Assembly: GCA_910589685.1 (NCBI GenBank)
Contig: CAJUTA010000009.1
Span: 1 to 5,594, forward strand
Direction of reading: 5' to 3'
DNA length: 5,594 nt
Source: an uncultured Ureaplasma sp.
GTDB taxonomy: Bacteria; Bacillota_I; Bacilli_A; Mycoplasmatales; Mycoplasmoidaceae
Notes under the pieces: generated by a model
Database searches by the model: none
Seen by the model: the letters and a program-made list of their open reading frames with translations, nothing else
What the model was told of the DNA's origin: nothing
Position numbers and translations under genes: made by a program
Shown: positions 1 to 5,594 of the stretch, one piece after another
How the letters are laid out: each line of letters starts with the position of its first letter
Numbering within the stretch: the stretch's first letter is position 1

Positions 1-996
1 AAATTTGCTCAAGATATCAAAGCTCCACAAGCAAAACCTTTCAAAGATTGCATATCTTTAAATTCAATTACTATTGGTAAAAATGAAAAAAATGATTTTA
101 CAAATTGTGACTGAACAAGAATTAATGAATCAGTCTTTGAAAACACTGACGAATTAACAATAAAATTCCCACAATACTTAAATTCAATTGGTAGACGTGC
201 TTTCGCTAAATCAAAAATCAAAACATTTAAATTAGATCAATCAAAAATTTTAAATGATAATCAAAAATTGAAATTAATTGAAGATGAAGCTTTCTATGAA
301 TGCTAATCACTTTCAAAAAATAAGTCAATCTTTTCTTCTAGTGATTTTAGATTTAGTTCAACATATATCGAATTATTTGGTAATCGAGCTTTTGCAAATA
401 GATCTATTACATTTTTTTCTGATTATACTAGTTATATGGTGGATATTCTGATATATTTTTAAATTCTAAAAAATAGTTAATTTTGGTGCAAGTGTTTTTG
501 AAAATTCATTCCGCCCTCTATATGATTACAATTCCAGGAGGTTTTGTTAATAATGTCTATGTTACAATTTATCCAAACTGAAAATTCAATGGAAAGAATA
601 ATTTTAAAAACACTGAATGTTCGATATGAATGAATACAGTCCAACTAAATGGTTTTAGTTGAACAAAAGATAATTATGCACTAGATTGCATTGGTCCATT
701 AAAAACCATGGCTGGTCAACACAATACAAATGGATGAAATGGAATTCTTACTTGACGTACAAATAACAAAGTGGAAATAAATTTGATGAAACAAAATTAA
801 ATCAAAATGGAAAAGATATTTTAAGTAAAATTTATCAATTAAATTTATATAAACTAGGATTAAATAATTTTAAATATAAATATAGCGGTAATTGAAATAT
901 TCTTTTTAATTGAAAAAGTCTTAATTTTATAAATAAAGATCATCTACTTATATGACAGGTTATTTTGAATTATTAGACAATATTATTTTTTGATAG
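1..996 (+). pseudogene. Decayed leucine-rich-repeat (BspA-like/LRR_5) surface protein, 5' end outside window
   Basis: The stretch reads as protein only by changing frame. Frame 1 runs from position 1, with a TAA at 304-306, to about 435. Frame 3 runs about 438-473 (TAG 474-476), frame 2 about 479-530, frame 3 about 531-772, frame 2 about 773-957, and frame 1 958-993 (TAG 994-996). Frame 1 shows LRR_5-type units: 'FKDCISLNSITIG', 'LNSIGRRAFAKSKIKTFKL', 'LIEDEAFYEC', and after the stop 'ELFGNRAFANRSI'. Repeats of this kind (F..C.sL.sI, I...AF....L..I) belong to BspA-like LRR proteins, which in mycoplasmas are usually surface lipoproteins. The later part ('NVYVTIYPNWKFNGKNNF', 'LNGFSWTKDNYALDCIG') is a non-repeat C-terminal region that I do not recognise. 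TGA is needed as Trp throughout, for example at 112-114. With at least five frame changes and a nonsense codon, sequencing error is unlikely. The N-terminus and any signal peptide lie outside the window. The LRR assignment is fairly sure; the function is unknown. Confidence 0.75.
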
Positions 997-1020
997 CTTA
1001 ATTTTATTTAAAATATATAC

Positions 1021-1123
1021 AGTATTTTTACAAATATACAAAATTTAGAAGCAACAAATTTGTCAAACTTAGAAAAATAAAATTAAAAATATTGATTTTT
1101 CTAATTTAAGATATATAATCTAA
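1021..1123 (+). pseudogene. LRR-like coding remnant (tail of the decayed gene or a separate fragment)
   Basis: Frame 1 from 1021 gives 'SIFTNIQNLEATNLSNLEK' and ends at TAA 1078-1080. Moving to frame 2 continues as 'NKIKNIDFSNLRYII' and ends at TAA 1121-1123. The regular N-L-x-x-L spacing looks like leucine-rich repeat sequence and would join across one small indel near 1075. It lies just beyond the last readable part of the larger LRR pseudogene, after stops at 994-996 and 1009-1011, so it could be the true 3' end of that gene or the remains of a neighbouring paralogue. There is no start codon or ribosome-binding site for a gene of its own. The segment is short and AT-rich, so chance resemblance is possible. 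Confidence 0.4.
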
Positions 1124-1175
1124 TTAGTGGCCCGTGGAGAGCTCCATAATTTGTGTCTTTCTACAGTACATATTT

Positions 1176-1204
1176 AACTCATAGTTTAAAACTATGAGTT
1201 TTTT
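1176..1204 (+). terminator. Rho-independent terminator upstream of rpsF
   Basis: Two 12-nt arms, aactcatagttt (1176-1187) and aaactatgagtt (1189-1200), are perfectly complementary around a single central base. They can form a stem of about 11 bp with a 3-nt loop. The hairpin runs into six T residues (1199-1204). It closes the transcription unit on its left, now a pseudogene, and insulates the rpsF cluster. The near-perfect symmetry means it could also act on the opposite strand, though there is no good T-run there. Confidence 0.8.
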
Positions 1205-1228
1205 ATTTATAAATATAAATAAACATAA

Positions 1229-1234
1229 TATAAT
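1229..1234 (+). promoter_or_regulatory. Putative -10 box of the rpsF-ssb-rpsR promoter
   Basis: A perfect TATAAT lies between the upstream terminator and rpsF, about 70 nt before the start codon. Initiation would be near 1241. There is no recognisable -35 box about 17 nt upstream, which is common for mycoplasma sigma-70 promoters, where the -10 dominates. The surrounding DNA is so AT-rich that a chance TATAAT cannot be excluded. Its position just after a terminator and before a conserved operon supports the call. Confidence 0.5.
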
Positions 1235-1238
1235 TACA

Positions 1239-1297
1239 TTGTTTTAATTAATAAAACAACTCTTACTCATATGAGTTATATAGCCACAAGAGAAAGG
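1239..1297 (+). promoter_or_regulatory. Structured rpsF leader, possible S6:S18 autoregulatory site
   Basis: Three foldable elements are visible. The first is an 8-bp hairpin ttgtttta/taaaacaa (1239-1246/1252-1259) with a 5-nt loop. The second is a perfect 12-nt palindrome ACTCATATGAGT (1265-1276). The third is an outer pairing CTCTT (1260-1264) with AAGAG (1288-1292), which would enclose the palindrome and an unpaired TATATAGCCAC segment. The AAGAG arm overlaps the Shine-Dalgarno AGAAAGG (1291-1297), so folding would partly hide it. In many bacteria the S6:S18 complex binds an rpsF leader that presents an unpaired CCG resembling its 16S rRNA site. Here only CCA (1284-1286) is seen, so assignment to that family is tentative. 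The 1239-1259 hairpin straddles the predicted transcription start and may lie only partly in the RNA. Confidence 0.35.
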
Positions 1298-1304
1298 TAT
1301 ATTA

Positions 1305-1727
1305 ATGGCAAAATATGAAATTATGCTTGTTGTAAACGGTGAAATTGATGAACAACTTGCAAATAAAACTTGTGATGATTTAAATGAAACATTACAAAAC
1401 AATAACATAAAGCTAACTAAACATGGTTTAAAAGAGTTAGCATATGAAATTAAAAAAGTTAAAAAAGGTTATTATTTCCAAAGTAATTTCGAAAATAGTG
1501 ACTCTACTTTATTAAAAGAATATGATCGTCTTGCAAAAATTAATAAAAATGTTTTAAGACATTTAATTATTAATTTAGAAAAAGACTATGGATACAAAGC
1601 GGTTAATAATTCTAAAAAAGTTGCTAAAAATGAAAAACGTAAAGTGATTCATGAACGTGTTCAAGAAGAAATGCGTAAACGCGCTGAAGAACGATTATTA
1701 GCTCAACAAAATTTAAATAAAGAATAA
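1305..1727 (+). CDS. rpsF: 30S ribosomal protein S6
   Basis: S6 binds 16S rRNA on the platform of the 30S subunit as a heterodimer with S18, whose gene is two places downstream. The 140-aa product starts with the typical 'MAKYEIMLVVNGEID' strand and keeps the core pattern 'LAYEIKKVKKGYYFQSNF' (45-62) and 'NKNVLRHLIINLEK' (80-93) of the ferredoxin-like S6 fold, which ends around residue 98. The remaining 40 or so residues are a basic, charged tail ('EKRKVIHERVQEEMRKRAEE') likely to be helical. S6 of most bacteria ends near 95-100 residues, and longer charged tails are common in mycoplasma S6. The ATG is preceded by a strong AGAAAGG (1291-1297) at 7-nt spacing, which fixes the start. It is the first gene of the cluster, 9 nt before ssb. 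Family assignment is secure. Confidence 0.96.
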   Translation: MAKYEIMLVVNGEIDEQLANKTCDDLNETLQNNNIKLTKHGLKELAYEIKKVKKGYYFQSNFENSDSTLLKEYDRLAKINKNVLRHLIINLEKDYGYKAVNNSKKVAKNEKRKVIHERVQEEMRKRAEERLLAQQNLNKE

Positions 1728-1736
1728 TTTATATTT

Positions 1737-2210
1737 ATGAATAAAGTTTTCTTAACTGGTTATCTTGCAACTGATCCAAAGCAAAGAATTACAAGTAATG
1801 GAATTGAACAATCAAATTTTAATATTGCTGTTCATGATATAAGAAATTACAATGAAGGTTATTTCTTTCCATGTGTAATTTGAGGCAAACAAGCTCAATT
1901 TGTAAATAGTAATTTAAAAAAAGGGCATTTGGTAAGCATTGATGGTAGACTTACTAAACGATCGTATATTGATAAAGATGGAAAAACTGTGTATATTGTT
2001 GAAGTTGCGTGTGAAAATGTTAAATCATTCAATAATAGACCAAGTGATACAAACTCATCTTATATATCTAATAATAATTCAATAAATCAAGTTATTTCAA
2101 TAGATGAGATTTTAGAAAGTCCACAACAAATTGAAAATAATACATTTGTTGAAAACAATGCAAATGAAGATCAAAACAAGAAATTTGATTGAGAAGATGA
2201 ATTAGAATAG
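1737..2210 (+). CDS. ssb: Single-stranded DNA-binding protein
   Basis: SSB coats single-stranded DNA at forks and repair sites and recruits partners through its C-terminal tip. The 157-aa product requires TGA as Trp at codons 49 and 152; with standard stops only an internal fragment would be seen. The OB-fold fills residues 1 to about 100: 'MNKVFLTGYLATDPKQR', 'FFPCVIWGKQA' (43-53, with the conserved Trp 49 encoded by TGA at 1881-1883), 'LKKGHLVSIDGRL' and 'RSYIDKDGKTVYIVEV'. It is followed by an Asn/Ser/Gln-rich linker and an acidic end 'FDWEDELE' (150-157). The usual SSB tip ends in acidic residues plus Pro-Phe; here the acidic part is present but the final Pro-Phe is absent. There is no Shine-Dalgarno before the ATG, which lies 9 nt after the rpsF stop, so translation is probably coupled to rpsF. 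The rpsF-ssb-rpsR order is the standard bacterial arrangement. Confidence 0.93.
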
Positions 2211-2218
2211 GAGTCTAT

Positions 2219-2449
2219 ATGGCAAATTACATTAAAAGAAAACCTCGCAAAAAAGTTTGTCCTTTTTGTGCAAAAGGTATTGAACAAATTGATTATAAAG
2301 ATGTTGAAATTTTAAAAAAACACATTAATTCAACTGCAAAAATTTTATCAGCACGTATTACAAAATGTTGTGCTAAGCATCAACGTCGTGTTTCTAATGC
2401 GATTAAAAGAGCGCGAATTGTTGCATTATTACCATTTGTAATTGAATAA
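2219..2449 (+). CDS. rpsR: 30S ribosomal protein S18
   Basis: S18 pairs with S6 on the 30S platform and binds the central domain of 16S rRNA. The 76-aa product has the usual length. It carries the family pattern 'KKVCPFCAKGIEQIDYKDVE' near the N-terminus and 'AKHQRRVSNAIKRARIVALL' at the C-terminus. Cys14 and Cys17 (CxxC) with Cys51 and His54 (CAKH) make a plausible zinc site, the so-called C+ form, as opposed to the zinc-free forms found in many bacteria. The start is set by TAGGAG (2208-2213), whose first three bases are the stop codon of ssb. The gap of 8 nt implies coupled translation with ssb. A terminator-like hairpin follows 16 nt after the stop. Confidence 0.96.
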   Translation: MANYIKRKPRKKVCPFCAKGIEQIDYKDVEILKKHINSTAKILSARITKCCAKHQRRVSNAIKRARIVALLPFVIE

Positions 2450-2465
2450 TTAATTAAATATAATT

Positions 2466-2497
2466 AAATTAATAAGTTTAACACTTATTAATTTTTT
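2466..2497 (+). terminator. Terminator or attenuator between rpsR and rplI
   Basis: Arms aaattaataagt (2466-2477) and acttattaattt (2483-2494) pair perfectly over 12 bp around a 5-nt loop (ttaac), and T residues run from 2492 to 2497. The stem is almost entirely A-T and part of the T-run lies inside it, so the hairpin is probably a moderate terminator. There is no obvious promoter in the 37 nt between it and the rplI start, which favours partial termination that lowers rplI-dnaB output relative to S6/SSB/S18 (inference). Confidence 0.6.
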
Positions 2498-2534
2498 GTA
2501 AATATCCGAATTAACATAGAAAAGGATTTAACTT

Positions 2535-2975
2535 ATGAAAGTTATATTATTAAAAGATGTTCCAGGTTTAGGTAAAATAAATGATATTGTTGATGTTAAT
2601 GATGGATATGGAAAAAATTATTTAATCAAAAATGGATTGGTTGATTTGTATAACAATGTTTCAAGTCATCAATTAAATCAACGTATTGCTCAAAATAAAG
2701 AAGAAGCTGAAAAAAAATTAGCTGAAGCAAAATTACTTAAGAGTAATTTAGAATCATTAAAATTAGTCTTTAGCATTAAAACAAATAATGGGCGATTATT
2801 CGGACATATTACTAATAAAAATATCATTGATGAAGTTAATAAAGAAACAAAACTTATAAATAAGTATATGTTTAAAGAAAACTACAAATTAGGACTTGGA
2901 CAACAAACTGTAACTTTGACTCTTCATAAAGATGTTGAAGCACATTTGTATGTTCTTGTCAAGGAAATTAATTAA
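2535..2975 (+). CDS. rplI: 50S ribosomal protein L9
   Basis: L9 sits at the base of the L1 stalk and reaches out from the 50S subunit; it helps maintain the reading frame. The 146-aa product matches the family length of about 148. The N-terminal RNA-binding domain carries the signature 'KDVPGLGKINDIVDVNDGYG' (7-26) followed by 'KNYLIKNGL'. A long charged connecting helix occupies roughly residues 41-75 ('NKEEAEKKLAEAKLLKSNLE'). The C-terminal domain has the typical 'GRLFGHIT' (86-93). The ATG is preceded by GAAAAGGA (2519-2526) at 8-nt spacing. The stop TAA overlaps the dnaB ATG by one base (TAATG), so the two are translationally coupled, as in many bacteria where rplI precedes dnaB. Confidence 0.96.
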   Translation: MKVILLKDVPGLGKINDIVDVNDGYGKNYLIKNGLVDLYNNVSSHQLNQRIAQNKEEAEKKLAEAKLLKSNLESLKLVFSIKTNNGRLFGHITNKNIIDEVNKETKLINKYMFKENYKLGLGQQTVTLTLHKDVEAHLYVLVKEIN

Positions 2976-4381
2976 TGGAATTGGTAAGTGAATTAACGCA
3001 AGAAGAAATGGCTGATTTAGAGTCACAAATTATTTCTGCATTAATTTTTAATAATGATGATAGATCTTTTATTTTATCTAAAGTTAATTTAGAACATTTT
3101 AGTAATCAAAATAATCGAATTATTTATAAAGTTATTAAAGACTTGTTATCCGATAATAATGAAATTGATTCTACAATTATCTTACAAACAATTCAAAACC
3201 ATGAATATGATAATAAAGATGACATTATTAAGCAATTTAATGAAGGCGTGTATTTATATGGATATGTACAAAATTTAGAAGCAAAAATTAAAATGCTTAT
3301 TAACTATAGTGTTAAAAGAAAAATTGATATTTTTGCAAATGAAATCCTTGAACAAAAAATAGATCCATTAAATTCAAAAGAAAAATTTGCTAGTTGATCT
3401 GATAAATTAAATCAAATAATTGATACACAAGATGTTGAACATTTGGAACATATTAAAGAATCTGTTGACACATATACACATAAATTATTTGAATCTGTAC
3501 ATAATGATACAAATAATAAACTAACTGGAATCACATCTGGATATGAAGCAATTGATGAATATACAAATGGATTCCAAAATGGTGATTTAATAATCCTAGC
3601 AGCTCGACCAAGTGTTGGAAAAACTGCATTAGCAATTAACTTTATTTTAAATGCTGCTAAAACATTAGAACAAAATGAATGTATTGTAATGTTTTCATTA
3701 GAAATGAGTACAGAACAAATTATACAAAGAATGCTTAGTAATTTGGCATCCATTGATAGCCGAGTATTAAGATCAAGCAGAATTGATAGTGATTATATTA
3801 TGCCACTTTCAAATAATAGTGAAATATTAAAAAAATTACCAATTTATATAGACGATAGTCCAAATACTACAATGTTAGATATTGAAGCTAAATTAAGACA
3901 ATTCATCAAAAGCAAAAAAGTAAAACTTGTTGTAATTGACTATTTACAATTAATTAATGGAATTAGTGGTTCATCAATAAATCGTGTAACTGAAGTTGGA
4001 AAAATTTCAAGACACTTGAAAAATCTTGCTAGAAGTTTAGAAATACCAATTATTGCAATTGCCCAACTATCAAGAAAAATAGAAGAAAGAAAAGCAGAAG
4101 ATCGTCAACCAATGCTATCTGATTTAAGAGAGTCTGGGAATATTGAACAAGATGCTGATTTAGTTACATTTATTGACATTGATTATTCAGCATTGCAAAT
4201 GAACAATAAATTAAAAGATACAAACATGGACTTTAATAAATATAAAGCAAAAAACCCACAAATGATTTTCTATATCGAAAAGCATCGAAATGGTTTAACT
4301 GGAACTGTAAAATTAGTTTTCAATAAATCAACAGGTCAATTTGTTGGAGTAAATTCAAATAACACGAAGGGATTTAATTAA
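2975..4381 (+). CDS. dnaB: Replicative DNA helicase DnaB
   Basis: DnaB is the hexameric, ATP-driven 5'-3' helicase that opens the replication fork and works with DnaG primase. The full product is 468 aa, a normal length, and is only seen whole when TGA at 3395-3397 is read as Trp141. Residues 1 to about 120 form the N-terminal domain ('EMADLESQIISALIFNNDD', 'HFSNQNNRIIYKVIKDLL'). The RecA-like core follows, with Walker A 'ARPSVGKT' (210-217), 'FSLEMS' (240-245), Walker B 'LVVIDYLQLI' (D322), 'AQLSRKIE' (363-370) and the 'DLRESGNIEQDAD' motif (383-395). It ends with 'FYIEKHRNGLTGTVKLVFNK', which carries the arginine-finger region. All key motifs are intact, so the enzyme should be active. AAGGAAA (2961-2967) inside rplI serves as the ribosome-binding site. 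The start overlaps the rplI stop by 1 nt, and a lipoprotein gene begins 2 nt after the stop. Confidence 0.96.
4366..4372 (+). promoter_or_regulatory. Ribosome-binding site of the lipoprotein gene, inside dnaB
   Basis: GAAGGGA lies in the last codons of dnaB, 11 nt before the lipoprotein ATG at 4384. Together with the 2-nt gap to the dnaB stop, it fixes that start and indicates that ribosomes finishing dnaB can reinitiate. I see no convincing separate promoter close by. Confidence 0.55.
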
Positions 4382-4383
4382 AT

Positions 4384-5594
4384 ATGAAAAAATCTAAAAA
4401 AATAACTTATGGATTAATTGGCTTAGTATCAATTGCAAGTGTTAGTGCAATAACTTTATCATCATGTACACCTTCAAATTCAAATCCTTATGCTCCATAC
4501 ACTGCATTAAGTGCTAATTATGGAGAATATTTACGTTATGAAACTTCAACTAATATGACTTCTTATTACAATAGTTCTGATTTATTTGGTAAAGAAAATG
4601 CTAATCAATATTTAAGTTCTAAGAAAATCAAAGAATATTATGGACAAAAAAGTCAAGAACTTGTTGAAACAACTTTAAAAAATCCTAATTATTGAAATGC
4701 AATTAAATCCCTATATGGTGATGATGTTGCTAATGATGTTACAAAAGACAAATATTATGAAACATTGCAAAACCAAAAGCAAGAAAAACCATATTTCTTT
4801 TATGGTGTTTCACCAACTAAAGAATTAGTGGAAATTGCTAATATTTACAATAGTGTAAATGTGATGAATGATATTTACACATCAATCCATCACTTAATTA
4901 ATTCATTATTAACTTATGCTATTCATGCTAATAGTCAATCGATCAATGATTTAAAATTTAATTCTGTTTCTGATTTTAGAGATAAATGATTATATAACTC
5001 TCCTGCAAATGAATTTATTTTTGCTGAGTATTGTACTGTTGGACAAGGTAATAATATTTACCAAATTTGACCAAGTGGATTATCATTTGAATGCACTAAT
5101 AAACCAACCAATTCTAATAAAAATATAGGAATTCTTCCTGATGATCCTAATTATGCTACAAATATTGAACTTGGAGATATTGGCGCACCATATCCATTAG
5201 CAGAATACAATATTTTAAATGATGGCATTCAAACAATTAATAATCAAATCCAACTAACAAATATTAGAGTTAATTTTAGTTGATTTAAAATTGAACGTAA
5301 TGGTGGTGATTATGTTAATTTACAAACTGTTAATGATTCATTAACACCAGAAAATGTTGATATGCTAAAAAAGGTAGGGCAAGCTACTGGTAAAGTTAGT
5401 ACGCAATCGTTTTCATTACCAATTTCTAATTTAACTTTTAATATCATTCCTGAAATTTATAGCTATCAAAACCCTTGATACTCTGGAATTTATAATACAG
5501 TGTACACAGGTTTATATAATGTTAGTCCAACAATTATTAATAATCCAACAAGCGATATTAAGGCTGAATCGTACAAAACATATCAATATCCAAA
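4384..5594 (+). CDS. Surface lipoprotein of unknown function, 3' end outside window
   Basis: The frame is open for 403 codons to the window edge if TGA is Trp at 4693, 4987, 5068, 5281 and 5476. The N-terminus is a clear lipoprotein signal: basic 'MKKSKKITYG', a hydrophobic stretch (residues 10-24) and a lipobox LSSC with Cys28, after which 'TPSNSNPYAPY' follows. The mature part is rich in Asn, Ser, Thr and Tyr, has no further membrane segment, and contains few Cys. I recognise no enzymatic or binding domain. Segments such as 'PYFFYGVSPTKELVEIANIY' and the later Asn/Thr-rich strands look like a globular surface domain. It should be anchored to the outer face of the membrane by lipid on Cys28. 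It starts 2 nt after dnaB with a ribosome-binding site inside dnaB, so it is probably expressed from the same transcript, although its role is unrelated. It is cut by the window end, so total length is unknown. It could be a species-specific antigen or adhesin; this is a guess from type only. Confidence 0.85.

Noticed and set aside
9..221. Open frame on the - strand inside the LRR pseudogene
   Set aside because: It is the mirror of the + strand LRR coding sequence, has no ribosome-binding site, and its protein resembles nothing.
1..996. Programmed frameshifting or phase variation as the cause of the broken LRR frame
   Set aside because: Too many shifts and a plain nonsense codon are present, and no long slippery tracts lie at the junctions.
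1127..1173. Short + strand reading 'LVARGELHNLCLSTVHI' across the GC-richer stretch
   Set aside because: It has no start codon or ribosome-binding site, and the length is too small to support a coding call.
1124..1175. tRNA or other known small RNA
   Set aside because: No acceptor or T-arm pattern is present, nor any conserved core of SRP RNA, tmRNA or RNase P RNA.
1929..2192. Short separate gene starting at ATG 1929
   Set aside because: It is the middle of ssb, seen as separate only if TGA is taken as stop; the conserved OB-fold begins at 1737.
3412..3753. Open frame on the - strand inside dnaB
   Set aside because: It lies fully within the conserved helicase core on the opposite strand and is a shadow of it.
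3443..4381. A split dnaB, with two genes separated by a stop at 3395
   Set aside because: The TGA at 3395-3397 is Trp in this code and the frame is continuous, with all helicase parts in order.

Overview
The window comes from a mycoplasma-type mollicute. The DNA is strongly AT-rich. TGA must be read as tryptophan: it sits at a conserved Trp of the SSB OB-fold, inside the DnaB helicase, and at five in-frame positions of a lipoprotein. Ribosome-binding sites resemble AGAAAGG. This excludes Acholeplasma-like mollicutes that use TGA as stop. I cannot name the species. An LRR surface protein next to a lipoprotein suggests an animal-associated mycoplasma (inference).

Layout, all on the + strand. 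Positions 1-996 hold a decayed leucine-rich-repeat surface-protein gene that enters from the left. It can be followed only by moving through the three frames across stops. A further LRR-like scrap lies at 1021-1123. After a small, locally GC-richer stretch (about 1127-1146) comes a perfect hairpin with a T-run (1176-1204), which closes the left unit. A -10 box at 1229-1234 and a short structured leader precede the conserved ribosome/replication cluster rpsF (S6), ssb, rpsR (S18), rplI (L9), dnaB. A second terminator-like hairpin lies between rpsR and rplI. A lipoprotein gene starts 2 bases after dnaB and runs off the right edge.

How the genes work together: S6 and S18 bind each other on the 30S platform, and SSB is encoded between them. 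L9 is a 50S protein. DnaB is the replicative helicase. Tight spacing (rpsF-ssb 9 nt, ssb-rpsR 8 nt, rplI-dnaB overlapping by 1 nt, dnaB-lipoprotein 2 nt) indicates co-transcription, probably adjusted by the rpsR-rplI hairpin.

I see no mobile element, CRISPR array, tRNA or rRNA, and no convincing undescribed system. The points most worth a second look are the SSB C-terminal tip without the usual Pro-Phe, the lipoprotein coupled to dnaB, the possible S6:S18 autoregulatory leader, and the heavily frameshifted LRR pseudogene.
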